This document shows, piece after piece, positions 55,053 to 63,646 of a stretch of DNA of 64,000 nucleotides (the stretch's first letter is position 1; each line of letters starts with the position of its first letter). The DNA is taken from NCBI GenBank assembly GCA_017303505.1, contig JAFLCP010000004.1:1-64000 (forward strand). The letters run 5' to 3'. The DNA is from Planctomycetota bacterium (GTDB lineage: Bacteria > Planctomycetota > Planctomycetia > Pirellulales > Pirellulaceae). The translations under genes were made by a program, and so were the position numbers. The notes beneath the pieces are model-generated. The model ran no database searches. It was not told the DNA's origin and saw only the letters and a program-made list of their open reading frames with translations.

Positions 55053-56333
55053 ATGCGTCGACGTGTTGTCGTTACAGGCATCGGAATGGTTAACCCCTTG
55101 GGCAACCACGTAGATGTTGTTTGGCAGGCCTTGCGAGAATCGCGCAGTGGCGTCGGATACATTTCAATCTTTGACGCTTCATCATTCCCAACTCGCATCG
55201 CAGCTGAGATCAAGAATTTTGATCCATCGAGCGCACTGAACGGAACTCCCGGATGGGAAAAATGGGGACGCCATTCGAAGTTCGCTGCCTTCGCTGCCAA
55301 ACAAGCGATTGAAAACTCTGGCATTCTGCAATCCAAGATTGCCCCACACCGCCTTGGCGTATATCTAGGCAGCGGGGAAGGTAACCAAGACTTCATTCAC
55401 TTCACTGCTATGATGGCGGAAGGCTTAAAGGGTACGGAATTCGATATGTCGGCCTTCATGAAAAAAGGCCTCGAAATTCTCGACCCATTGATGGAACTGG
55501 AACAAGAACCCAACATGCCAGCCGCCCACGTAGCTGGCTTGTTCAATGCACAAGGCCCCAACGCTAACTGCCTCACGGCCTGTGCCGCAAGCAGTCAAGC
55601 AGTTGGTGAAGCCACCGAGCTGATTCGACAAGGTGCCGCAGATGCAATGATCGCCGGCGGGACCCATAGCATGATTCACCCCTTCGGTGTCACGGGCTTT
55701 TCATTGTTGACCACGCTGTCGACTCGCAATGATGAACCAACCCGCGCATCACGTCCATTTGATCGCTTAAGAGATGGTTTTGTTTTGGGCGAAGGTTCCG
55801 CGATGGTCATTCTTGAAGAGTATGAACATGCGAAACGCCGTGGTGCCCCGATTTATGGTGAAGTACTCGGATATGGCAGTACGGCTGATGCGTATCGAAT
55901 CACCGACATTCATCCGGAAGGTCGCGGAGCGATTGGCTGTATGCGACGCGCTATCGCTGATGCCGGACTGAACCCAACCGATATCGGATACGTAAATGCA
56001 CACGGTACAAGCACCAGCGTCAACGATCGCGTTGAAACGGTCGCCTGCAAAGCTGTCTTCGGTGAAAATGCCAAAGACGTTCCCGTCTCAAGCACCAAGA
56101 GCATGATGGGGCACCTGATTGCAGCAGCTGGCGTTACCGAAATGATTGTCTGCTTAATGACACTTCGCGATCAAGTGCTGCCGCCAACCATCAACTTGGA
56201 AAATCCTGATCCAGAATGCGATTTGGACTACATTCCGAATGTTGCTCGGCCTGCCAAAGTTCGCTATGCACTCAACAATAGCTTCGGGTTTGGCGGCCAA
56301 AATGTTAGCTTGGTTTTGGGCCCAACACCTTAA
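55053..56333 (+). CDS. Beta-ketoacyl-ACP synthase II family (KASII/FabF)
   Basis: ATG 55053 (MRRRVVVTGIGMVNPLG) has GGAG eight bases upstream; a GTG at 55026 is also in frame. The 426-residue condensing enzyme has the full triad: Cys in ANCLTACAASSQAVGEA, His in YVNAHGTSTSVNDRVE and His in SSTKSMMGHLIAAAGVTE. GFGGQNVSLVL ends the fold. It elongates acyl-ACP with malonyl-ACP. With the two dehydratases and the ACP it forms a partial type II set missing the ketoreductase and enoyl reductase, so it is a supplementary set for a specialised acyl chain. Confidence 0.92.
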   Translation: MRRRVVVTGIGMVNPLGNHVDVVWQALRESRSGVGYISIFDASSFPTRIAAEIKNFDPSSALNGTPGWEKWGRHSKFAAFAAKQAIENSGILQSKIAPHRLGVYLGSGEGNQDFIHFTAMMAEGLKGTEFDMSAFMKKGLEILDPLMELEQEPNMPAAHVAGLFNAQGPNANCLTACAASSQAVGEATELIRQGAADAMIAGGTHSMIHPFGVTGFSLLTTLSTRNDEPTRASRPFDRLRDGFVLGEGSAMVILEEYEHAKRRGAPIYGEVLGYGSTADAYRITDIHPEGRGAIGCMRRAIADAGLNPTDIGYVNAHGTSTSVNDRVETVACKAVFGENAKDVPVSSTKSMMGHLIAAAGVTEMIVCLMTLRDQVLPPTINLENPDPECDLDYIPNVARPAKVRYALNNSFGFGGQNVSLVLGPTP

Positions 56334-56366
56334 CCCTCGCAAGACTTCACCAGAGGAAACGAAACA

Positions 56367-56768
56367 ATGGACGGTATCACCGATATCAAATTGCAACGCT
56401 TCCTCGACGAGGCTCTACCTGCGGAAGAAATGAGCCAATTGGAGCAGCTGTTACGCAGTGACCGATCATTGCAGCTACGAGTCCGCGAGATCATTGGTCA
56501 ACGTGAAGCGGGCCTTCACTCGCTTGGTGAAATCTGGCGACGCAATCGACATAGCTGCCCCACCCGCGAACAATTGGGGGGCTTTCTCTTGCGAGCTTTA
56601 CCGGAAAGCCAAGTTCAGTACATTCAATTTCACATCGACACCATCGGTTGTCGCGTTTGCAAAGCCAATCTTGAGGATCTGAAGCGTCAGCGCACTGAAG
56701 ATCGGCAAGCCCGCACCAAACGTCAATCGCGTTACTTCCAAAGTAGCGTTGGCTATATCAACGAGTAA
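56367..56768 (+). CDS. Zinc-finger anti-sigma-like small protein
   Basis: The 133-residue protein has an N-terminal helical part (LQRFLDEALPAEEMSQLEQLL) and a short zinc-binding-type motif, FHIDTIGCRVCKANLEDL (H-x5-C-x2-C). This resembles the ZAS domain of anti-sigma factors, although no sigma gene is next to it. It starts 33 bases after the KASII gene. No membrane segment is seen, so it is probably cytoplasmic. The function is not known; regulation of the acyl cluster is an inference from position only. Confidence 0.72.
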   Translation: MDGITDIKLQRFLDEALPAEEMSQLEQLLRSDRSLQLRVREIIGQREAGLHSLGEIWRRNRHSCPTREQLGGFLLRALPESQVQYIQFHIDTIGCRVCKANLEDLKRQRTEDRQARTKRQSRYFQSSVGYINE

Positions 56769-56796
56769 GTGCTTAGCACAACCCCAACACGCTTCG

Positions 56797-57609
56797 TTAC
56801 TCGCGTGGAGTGAACTTAAAGTTTCGGCTCTTCGCAAAGAAGGTCAATGGATTGTCATAAACAATCTTTCGAATGGTCGCCTCGGAGTGACCTCGTTTTC
56901 GCATCACCATGATTAGGTCTGGAACTGCGGTGGGTTTGCTTGGCCCCCAATCGCCAGCAGAATTGGCCATCAACCGCTCGGTCCCATACTTTTCAATCAT
57001 ATCAGCGGCCCGTTCCGGCGTGCATTTGCTAACGGGGTACATGGTCATGCCAGCCCAAAAACCTGCTTCTAAAACCAAGCCGATCGTATGCTCTTCAACA
57101 TGATCAACTAAGACCATATCGCGTTTCACTCGCGAATCACTGCACAGCACATCTAGAATCATCCGCGTTCCCTGGTACTTATCTTCGAGGTGCGGCGTAT
57201 GAATCAAAATCGGCAAATCATACTGAACTGCTAAGTCCACATGCTCTTTGAAGATCGTCACTTCGTTGCGAGTGTTCTTGTTCAATCCGATTTCGCCGAT
57301 GCCGATGACATTCGGCTTATCAATGAACTCAGGAATCATCGCAATGACCTCGCGCGACAACTCGACGTTCTCGGCTTCTTTGGCGTTAATACAAAGCCAC
57401 GTGAAATGCTGGATGCCAAATTGTTTGGCTCGCTTCGGCTCAAAGTCGGTCAACTGACGAAAATAATCGCGAAAACTCTCCACACTACCTCGGTCAAAGC
57501 CAGCCCAAAAAGCCGGCTCACTCATCCCGACACATCCCATGCGAGCCAAGGTTTCATAGTCATCGGTCGTTCGCGATACCATATGAATGTGGGGATCAAA
57601 GTACTGCAC
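56797..57609 (-). CDS. TatD-like metal-dependent hydrolase
   Basis: The 270-residue TIM-barrel protein has DPHIHMVSRTTDD (metal His pair), IGIGEIGLNKNTRN (Glu), LPILIHTPHLE (His), MVLVDHVEEHTI (His) and MANSAGDWGPSKP (Asp). These are amidohydrolase/TatD signatures. It may cleave nucleic acids or small ester/amide substrates. It is convergent with the zinc-finger gene 28 bases away. Similar hydrolases occur in clusters for unusual lipids and for exported eustigmatophyte-type (ebo) compounds, but none of the partner genes is here. Confidence 0.83.
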   Translation of the reverse strand: MQYFDPHIHMVSRTTDDYETLARMGCVGMSEPAFWAGFDRGSVESFRDYFRQLTDFEPKRAKQFGIQHFTWLCINAKEAENVELSREVIAMIPEFIDKPNVIGIGEIGLNKNTRNEVTIFKEHVDLAVQYDLPILIHTPHLEDKYQGTRMILDVLCSDSRVKRDMVLVDHVEEHTIGLVLEAGFWAGMTMYPVSKCTPERAADMIEKYGTERLMANSAGDWGPSKPTAVPDLIMVMRKRGHSEATIRKIVYDNPLTFFAKSRNFKFTPRE

Positions 57610-57699
57610 TGTTGAGTCTCTTCCGTTGTAGGCGGTCGTGATAGTGGGGGAGGGGAGTAGCTCAGGGTGTCGAGCTGGTCGAAATTTGGGCGTTAGGTT

Positions 57700-57948
57700 T
57701 TAGACACCAAACTCGTCACGCCAAGTCGCTTGGTAGGGGCGACTAAAGAGTAATTGTACCCTTTCGGCCCTCCCATCTTCTTTCTGTTGTAGCAGTTCCA
57801 TGCCCTGGCGTAAGAGTCCATAACGAGGATCCTCGGCTGCTTCACCATTCGCCCGATCCAAGCGATCCAAGATGGCTGCCAACTCTAGGATCTTGGCGCG
57901 CGCCACCAAATACTCTTGATCTAGAACGTCTCGAACGTTGCGAGCCAT
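57700..57948 (-). CDS. Small conserved hypothetical protein
   Basis: An 82-residue, charge-rich protein with a helical pattern (DVLDQEYLVARAKILELAAI, GEAAEDPRYGLLRQGMELLQ). ATG 57948 has AGAGG just upstream. It has no signal peptide or membrane helix. I recognise no domain. The regular heptad-like Leu/Ala spacing suggests a small helical bundle. It lies divergent from the HEAT-repeat gene, so it may share a promoter region with it. Confidence 0.66.
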   Translation of the reverse strand: MARNVRDVLDQEYLVARAKILELAAILDRLDRANGEAAEDPRYGLLRQGMELLQQKEDGRAERVQLLFSRPYQATWRDEFGV

Positions 57949-58081
57949 AGCCCTGCCTCTTCTCTCGAAAATACCTAACGGTTGTATCGGTTGTTCCGGT
58001 TACACAAGCCCTCCTGACATTGTACCAACATTTTACCTTTCTTTTTTGATAGGAGGCAATAAGCGCTACCGATTGAAAAGC

Positions 58082-59761
58082 ATGGTATGGTTAGGAAAAG
58101 TAGACAAACTGCGTCAACGTTTACGGACAATTATGAACGCTCCCCAAAGTTACGGCATACAGGCGACCTTAAAGCTGCTCGAGGAAACTCGAAACGATGC
58201 AGCTATTGCCGTACTTGCCCATGGTTTGGCGGTGAGCGATCCCAAGATTCGTGAGGCGTCCGTACGGGCACTGCTCGCCCGCCGCACCGATTCGGCGATC
58301 AAGGCGATTGTCCAACATTGGCACACCCTCGATGCGGGCGACAAGAAACTGCTCGATAATCATTGGCAATTGTTCGTCCCGAACACTTTAGCGATGCTGA
58401 AAAGCCAAGATACTCGCGAGAACCGTAACGCGATCCAAACCGTCGCGGACCTCAACCTCGTCGAAGGCTTCTATGAGCTGATTCAGATTTCGATCAACGA
58501 TACACACTTGCTATGCACGGAAGCTCGCCAAGCCCTCACGCAACTAGCTTCGCGTTGGGGCGAAAGAGCTCGCAGCGGACGAGATGTCCCCAGCGTTCGT
58601 ATCCCGATGCTTCAAAGCTTGTTTTCCTCCATCTACGAGTATCAGCAACATCGCTGCGTCGAGGTGATCGACGCTTGGTTGCGAATGTCCGCATGGGAAG
58701 ACGCCACCTTGCGTACCGTTCTCTTGGATCCAGGCCATCCATGCTACACGCAGATCATGCGCCGCTTGCGATTCAGCCAAGAACCTCAGATTATTGAGCT
58801 TCTAGCTGGCTTTTTGACTCGACGCAGTACACCTCAAGTCATTCTGGAAGTTCTGGCGCAACGCCAAGAATCTTTCTTGGCGTTTCACCTTATCGAAAAA
58901 TACCAAAATCAGTTCGACGAGGTATCACGTTATCATTTTGAACGGATGCCTCGCTGCGAGTGCCTTTTCATCTTTAACACCGATGAATTAGCACACATGA
59001 GTTTCTCACAGCAGCAGACATTGGCTATGCTGCGAGCGGCCAACGCATCCAGCCCTCATACTGTGCTTCAAGCCGCCATCGATATCGAACGATCGGATCC
59101 GGTGGAGGGCCCTAAATCGGCTGCCCGCCTGTTGCGTTTATTGCACGGCATATCGTTGGAAGTGCTATGTAGCGCATTCGGCAATCAACCGAGTGAACCA
59201 GAACGCGACCTACGAGGACTCATCGAGTCGGTGCTCCATTGGCGCGATCACAACAATCGACATCTCGCCGAAAGCACGTCGAAGATCTTCGAAGAAATTA
59301 GCCTGAATCGCCTGTTGGCTCAAATTCCCATTGGCCCTGCTTCACTTTGCGAAGGGATTGCCAACCTTCTCAAAGTCATCGGCTTCAATTACGAAAACGA
59401 GCTCACGCTCGAAATAGGAAACCCATCGCCACGCCGTCGATCCTTGGCGATCCGGGCAATTGCCTACCTTGGCTTGGTTCCCACGTATCGCACAACGTTA
59501 GGATCTTTGATTTCCGATTCTCGCGAAGAAGTTCGTATCGCCGCTATCGAATCTCTCGCAACTGACCCGAGTATTGAAGCAACCCGTCTATTGCTGCTTG
59601 CTCAGAATTTTCCTTCCTCGATCACGAATGAAGCTGCCCTACTAGCTTTACGCGATCGCACAATACCAGAAGCCGAACTTGTTCGCGACTCCAATCACCT
59701 GCCTCCATTATCCGAATCGTTATTGATTGTTGCTAACTCCGCCGAGCCACTGGCGATGTAA
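58082..59761 (+). CDS. HEAT-repeat protein
   Basis: ATG 58082 is used; the frame continues upstream to a GTG/ATG-like start at 57938, which overlaps the divergent gene. An AGGAGG (58051-58056) lies 26 bases upstream and would suit a start closer to it, but none in frame is suitable except a TTG at 58073. The 559-residue protein is a chain of helical repeats (TLKLLEETRNDAAIAVLAHG, VRIAAIESLATDPSIEATRL). No signal peptide is seen. It is followed 29 bases later by a small membrane protein and the two are probably cotranscribed. HEAT stacks bind other proteins; the partner is unknown. Confidence 0.78.
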   Translation: MVWLGKVDKLRQRLRTIMNAPQSYGIQATLKLLEETRNDAAIAVLAHGLAVSDPKIREASVRALLARRTDSAIKAIVQHWHTLDAGDKKLLDNHWQLFVPNTLAMLKSQDTRENRNAIQTVADLNLVEGFYELIQISINDTHLLCTEARQALTQLASRWGERARSGRDVPSVRIPMLQSLFSSIYEYQQHRCVEVIDAWLRMSAWEDATLRTVLLDPGHPCYTQIMRRLRFSQEPQIIELLAGFLTRRSTPQVILEVLAQRQESFLAFHLIEKYQNQFDEVSRYHFERMPRCECLFIFNTDELAHMSFSQQQTLAMLRAANASSPHTVLQAAIDIERSDPVEGPKSAARLLRLLHGISLEVLCSAFGNQPSEPERDLRGLIESVLHWRDHNNRHLAESTSKIFEEISLNRLLAQIPIGPASLCEGIANLLKVIGFNYENELTLEIGNPSPRRRSLAIRAIAYLGLVPTYRTTLGSLISDSREEVRIAAIESLATDPSIEATRLLLLAQNFPSSITNEAALLALRDRTIPEAELVRDSNHLPPLSESLLIVANSAEPLAM

Positions 59762-59790
59762 CAATCCTTCACGATAGTACGTAATGACCT

Positions 59791-60246
59791 ATGAACTACT
59801 ATCAACCATTAATACCCTTGATTGCTGCGAGCGACGATTTCTTTGAGCGCATCGGTCAAGCTATGCGCAACGCAGGCAATCGAGTCGAATTGTCTTCCTT
59901 GTCAATATTCATGTTGATCCCTGTAATTCTTGCAGGGATCTATGCCGCGCGCTACATTTACAAATCACTGTTTAAACACAACTACGAAGCTCCTTCGATT
60001 TTGTTTATGCAGCTGTGTACCGCCCATGGACTGACACGAAAAGAACGAAGATCATTGCGCCGCGCCGCCGCTCGCTGGCAGGTTTCCGATCCAAGTCTGC
60101 TGTTTATTGATCCGCAACTTTGGAAGTTTGACGACCAAATCCGTCAAGTTGCCCCCAGCAGTCTAAAACGAAAAGACTACGAAATGTTCAATCTTCTCAG
60201 CTTGCACAGCCGAGTGCTGCGAACCGAAGAAGTCGAAAAAGTCTAG
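59791..60246 (+). CDS. Single-pass membrane protein, unknown function
   Basis: The 151-residue protein has one membrane helix at about residues 38-60 (LSIFMLIPVILAGIYAARYIY). The cytoplasmic part is basic (RKERRSLRRAAARWQVSDPSLLFIDPQLWKFDD). No known motif is visible. It lies 29 bases after the HEAT-repeat gene, suggesting that the two work together. The C-terminal acidic/basic helix (LLSLHSRVLRTEEVEKV) may bind the HEAT protein. This is inference from position. Confidence 0.72.
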   Translation: MNYYQPLIPLIAASDDFFERIGQAMRNAGNRVELSSLSIFMLIPVILAGIYAARYIYKSLFKHNYEAPSILFMQLCTAHGLTRKERRSLRRAAARWQVSDPSLLFIDPQLWKFDDQIRQVAPSSLKRKDYEMFNLLSLHSRVLRTEEVEKV

Positions 60247-60733
60247 TCCTTTTGCCGCGTGGTTTGCCCTCACATCTTAACTAACCGGAACGACCGGCTC
60301 TCAACTCGCGATTCCATCTCTTTCCCGCGAGCTTTCCCTATATTTCTCAAAGGGTATGTCGATATTCGATAGGCTGCAAGCTTGCCGATCAAAGCCTCGC
60401 TCCTAGGGTATCCTCATGTTCGCGATTCCGTTTTTCCAGACAGTTCTCAGTCTACTCTTCATCGGAATCTGGTTCTTGGTCGGGCAAATCATTGCCACGG
60501 ATCGATAAAGCGATAGCCAAAACAGAACCTAAGTTGGGAACGCGGTTAGCATTTCCTCTCCGCAGCTAATCTCGCATTTGATGTGGTCAGCAGAGCTAGG
60601 CAAGTGACCTGTGTAAGTACTCACACATGTGATCTTTGGCCCATGCAATCCTTGGCCCATGCGAGCCCTAGCCCGTATGAACTCGAATAATAGAGCGGGG
60701 CAGGAGACTCTTGGTTGACGTGTTACGTCTGAA
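60247..60733. other. 487-bp region with a possible small ORF and a palindrome
   Basis: It contains a possible 30-residue protein (60416-60508), an imperfect 16-base palindrome GTGTAAGTACTCACAC (60611-60626, one mismatched pair), and two copies of TTGGCCCATGC (60636-60646 and 60652-60662) 16 bases apart. No promoter is certain. The HD-GYP gene ends just after it on the other strand. Confidence 0.45.
60416..60508 (+). CDS. Possible 30-residue membrane peptide
   Basis: ATG 60416 opens a 30-codon frame: MFAIPFFQTVLSLLFIGI, then a WFLVGQIIATDR end. It reads as a single membrane helix with a charged end, the usual design of small membrane proteins. AGGG is six to nine bases upstream. It is too short for confident prediction, and no homologue is known to me. 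Confidence 0.35.
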   Translation: MFAIPFFQTVLSLLFIGIWFLVGQIIATDR

Positions 60734-62308
60734 CTAGAGATTCAGGGAGAGAACCGCAGAAGATACGTTTTCCCACATCGAATCTGCGCTTTCATACAGC
60801 GGTGATACGTCTTCCACTTCTTCCACATTTGGAATGCGGGAATCAACCCACTTAAGGAATGCGGCCACAATATCAGGATCCCATTGTGTACCAGCACCTT
60901 CAGCGATGATCTTTCGAGCTTTCGCCAATGGCATGTGATGACGATACGGTCTCGATGATGTCATCGCATCGAAGCTATCTGCGACGGCCAAAATACGAGC
61001 CATCAACGGAATATCTGTACCAGCCAGTTTATCCGGATAACCCCTTCCATCCCAACGTTCGTGGTGATGCAAGATTCCAGGCAGCGTAAAATCGAGTTTC
61101 GCCAACTGCTCAATGATGCGGAAACCAATAACCGGATGCAGTTTGATGACTTCAAACTCTTCATCGGTGAGCGGTCCCGCCTTCAACAGCACGCTGTCGG
61201 GCACGCCAATCTTACCAATATCGTGCAAAACGCCGGCCAGATAGATTTCTTGGCAGGTGGATTGCGGCAATTGTAACTGGCGGGCCAATTCAAAGGCCAA
61301 CTTGGCAACACGTTCGCTATGCCCCTGAGTATAACTATCTCGAGCATCAATCGCCCGTGTCATCGAGCGCAACGTTCCCAAAACCAGTTGCTGGGTTTCG
61401 GCGAATAAACGAATGTTATGAGCTTGCGTACTTAACAGTGCGCCAGCTTCTTCCATTAAGCCTACTTCGAACGAACCGAACTCTGGGTCATACATAAACC
61501 CTAGTCCATTGCTCGTTGGCGGAGGAAGGCGGTCCATAGCGACCAAGTAGGCGAAAGGATTGCCAACCTGCCCGATAGGCACGATAACGTAAGAGGAAAT
61601 CAAGCCGTTTGGCAACTCGGTAAACCGCATATTGCCAAGTAGAGGCTCCCAATCCACTTCGTTTCGATGGATTTCTACCAGCGATTCAGCATCTTCGATC
61701 TGCCATGAACCTTCTCCGAACACCTCGGACGTCAAGTCAAACTTGTGAGAAGCTCGCTTGTCCGAAATCACCATCGCAATTTGGCGACAATTGGCGATAG
61801 AGCGGAGTGGTTGTAAGATCTCTGCCGCTAATTGTTGCGGCGAGTTATTGGAGCGACACAGCCCCAAGTGTTTTGTGAGTTCTCGCAGCCAACATTGTTC
61901 TTCAAACGTTCGAGCAATTTGCATTGCCGAAGCATCTAACTGAATTTGCTGTTGCTCGATCGTGTACATCTGATCGAGAACAACGTTGGTGGCGTTTAGT
62001 ATCTGTTGTAACGATTCTAACGTGCCGGAAGCTTGTACCCCTGCGAGATACCAGCCTTGTGAATCCGATGTTTTCAACGGGAGGATAAAGCCAAAATCTC
62101 CAGCAACTTCGAAGGCAACAGGATCTCCCATTAAGCCCACTTTTCTCGCTGCGGATTCGAACTCGCTCCAATGTTCTGCCAAACATCCACGTAAAGCATG
62201 GCTAGGCCAGGGCTTGATCATTACACCACTATCAAGAATCAAACTGCAGGAAACCTTTAGGATTTCCTCAGCTTTCTTCTTTTGGGCTACTATGCCTTCT
62301 GCCGCCAT
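60734..62308 (-). CDS. HD-GYP domain phosphodiesterase with N-terminal sensory region
   Basis: ATG 62308 (MAAEGIVAQKKKAEE) is preferred; the frame runs up to 62335. The 524-residue protein has a GAF-like sensory region (about 140-310) and a C-terminal HD-GYP domain. The latter has HSERVAKLAFELARQLQLP, GVLHDIGKIGVPD (HD near residue 360), HPVIGFRIIEQLA, HHHERWDGRGYPDKLAG (the HHxxWDGxGYP signature) and ILAVADSFDAMTSSRPYR. It should hydrolyse cyclic di-GMP. No membrane helix is seen, so it is a soluble sensor. It is divergent from the pilin-like gene; both may link second-messenger levels to surface behaviour. Confidence 0.93.
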   Translation of the reverse strand: MAAEGIVAQKKKAEEILKVSCSLILDSGVMIKPWPSHALRGCLAEHWSEFESAARKVGLMGDPVAFEVAGDFGFILPLKTSDSQGWYLAGVQASGTLESLQQILNATNVVLDQMYTIEQQQIQLDASAMQIARTFEEQCWLRELTKHLGLCRSNNSPQQLAAEILQPLRSIANCRQIAMVISDKRASHKFDLTSEVFGEGSWQIEDAESLVEIHRNEVDWEPLLGNMRFTELPNGLISSYVIVPIGQVGNPFAYLVAMDRLPPPTSNGLGFMYDPEFGSFEVGLMEEAGALLSTQAHNIRLFAETQQLVLGTLRSMTRAIDARDSYTQGHSERVAKLAFELARQLQLPQSTCQEIYLAGVLHDIGKIGVPDSVLLKAGPLTDEEFEVIKLHPVIGFRIIEQLAKLDFTLPGILHHHERWDGRGYPDKLAGTDIPLMARILAVADSFDAMTSSRPYRHHMPLAKARKIIAEGAGTQWDPDIVAAFLKWVDSRIPNVEEVEDVSPLYESADSMWENVSSAVLSLNL

Positions 62309-62696
62309 GTTCGTTTTTAACCAACCAGTTACCAACGGATACCTGCACTACGTTGCGCAGGGACACTCTGTCGAAAACTAGGTTGTTAGAATGGGTGCGC
62401 CAAATGATTTTGCTTAAAATCTTCTGAAAATCCATTCCTGCTTCAACGTGCTCCGCTCCTCATCCCTCTCCAAATCATGCGCTATATATGGCGTTCAATT
62501 TTCAATCCCCTAAATCCAAATTATTTGCGAAAAATTTCTTGCCTCACCTTACATGTATCCTATCTTTCCAGCGATGGGAGAGTGTGTGCCCATCAGAAAG
62601 TAGTAGTGTGGCCTACTTGGTAAAGCGTGTGTTGCTTGCCAGGCCCTCAGTCACTTTCGCATTCCGTCAACACTATGAAGAGGTTGGACATTCGAT
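62309..62696. other. 388-bp divergent intergenic region
   Basis: It separates the HD-GYP gene (minus) and the pseudopilin gene (plus) and should contain both promoters. I tried a sigma-54 match around 62610-62640 but the GG/GC spacing fails. No repeat or RNA gene is visible. Confidence 0.4.
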
Positions 62697-63125
62697 ATGT
62701 CGGCGAAAAACAAGGCGAAGGGATTCACACTCGTAGAACTCGTTGTGGTTGTGGTTATCATCGGTATCTTGGCAGCTGTTGCAGCTCCACGATTCTTGAA
62801 TAAAACTGATGCGGCTAAAGCACAGGTAACTTTGCAAAAGGCTAGTGCCATGCGAAGCGCTATTGAAATTCTTCGTGCGGATACGGGCAGCTACCCTACG
62901 TCAGATACAGCTCTCGATACGGCCTTGGAAGCTTATATTCGAGGTGGTGTTCCAAGTGTTGACTTTAAAACACTCTCCGGAGCCAAAGTGCATGTTATCA
63001 CCGGAACAGATCCAACCTCAATCCCGACCGGCGTCGCAAGCGGTTCTGTATGGATCTACAATTCGAGCACTGGCTCGGTATGGGTCAATGATACCGACCT
63101 ATTCGATGGTAAGTACGACGGTTAA
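62697..63125 (+). CDS. Type II secretion/type IV pilin-like pseudopilin
   Basis: The 142-residue protein has a short basic leader (MSAKNKAKG) cut before F, then FTLVELVVVVVIIGILAAVA, the prepilin methylation motif with Glu5 present. The rest is a short globular domain with TDAAKAQVTLQKASAMRSAIEILRAD and a hydrophilic C-terminus. Small pseudopilins of this type belong to type II secretion or type IV pilus-like systems. A prepilin peptidase is not in the window. A terminator follows 43 bases after the stop. Confidence 0.93.
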   Translation: MSAKNKAKGFTLVELVVVVVIIGILAAVAAPRFLNKTDAAKAQVTLQKASAMRSAIEILRADTGSYPTSDTALDTALEAYIRGGVPSVDFKTLSGAKVHVITGTDPTSIPTGVASGSVWIYNSSTGSVWVNDTDLFDGKYDG

Positions 63126-63168
63126 TTCTCGTTACTTATCGTCTTGGTTCCATGTACCAGACTTTCCG

Positions 63169-63200
63169 AGAGGGGTCGCAATTGCTGCCCCTCTTTTTTT
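63169..63200 (+). terminator. Rho-independent terminator after the pseudopilin gene
   Basis: AGAGGGG (63169-63175) pairs with CCCCTCT (63188-63194), with an inner GCAATTGC palindrome, followed by a run of T to 63200. It lies just upstream of the response regulator gene, whose ribosome site starts right after it. Confidence 0.85.
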
Positions 63201-63214
63201 GGAGATGTACTTCC

Positions 63215-63610
63215 ATGAATAAACTCCAGATTCTTTTAGCTGAAGATAATCCAGCTCTTCAAAACGTGATTCGTTTTAATCTGCTTTCTGTTGGTATGGA
63301 AGTGCAGACGGCAAGTCGCGGTGACGATGCGTTGAAGTTATTCAACAATTTCAATTTCGACTGTTTGATCTGTGATCATCAAATGCCCGGTATGGCAGGT
63401 ATCGATCTGATTCGAACCATTCGCCAAGGGAATCACAATCCAAATATTCCGGCCATATTGTGCACCAGTCGTGTTCTCGATCTCGATCACGACTATTTGA
63501 AGAATGAACTACGGGTTGCGGCCGCTTTAGGCAAACCATTCTCCGTTCGTCAAATTGTGTCAACTGTGCTTCAGGCTACCCGCCCATCCCCAGAGCCCGT
63601 TCCGGTCTGA
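63215..63610 (+). CDS. Single-domain response regulator
   Basis: ATG 63215 has GGAG ten bases upstream. The 131-residue receiver protein has AEDN (acidic pair D11), the phospho-acceptor Asp54 in DCLICDHQMPGMAGIDLIRTI, the Thr/Ser switch (PAILCTSRVLD) and the Lys in AAALGKPFSVRQIV. No output domain follows, so it works by protein contact, like CheY or Spo0F. The next gene (63647) starts 36 bases downstream and encodes a membrane protein, possibly its kinase. Confidence 0.94.
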   Translation: MNKLQILLAEDNPALQNVIRFNLLSVGMEVQTASRGDDALKLFNNFNFDCLICDHQMPGMAGIDLIRTIRQGNHNPNIPAILCTSRVLDLDHDYLKNELRVAAALGKPFSVRQIVSTVLQATRPSPEPVPV

Positions 63611-63646
63611 ACCAACTAACCCTGCCTACCTGCCCACCTCCCACCC

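Noticed and set aside
57938..58081. Extended N-terminus of the HEAT protein
   Set aside because: It overlaps the divergent 82-residue gene and reads as Cys/Pro-rich sequence unlike the rest; ATG 58082 is more likely.
62600..62640. Possible sigma-54 promoter before the pseudopilin gene
   Set aside because: The GG and GC elements do not have the required ten-base spacing.
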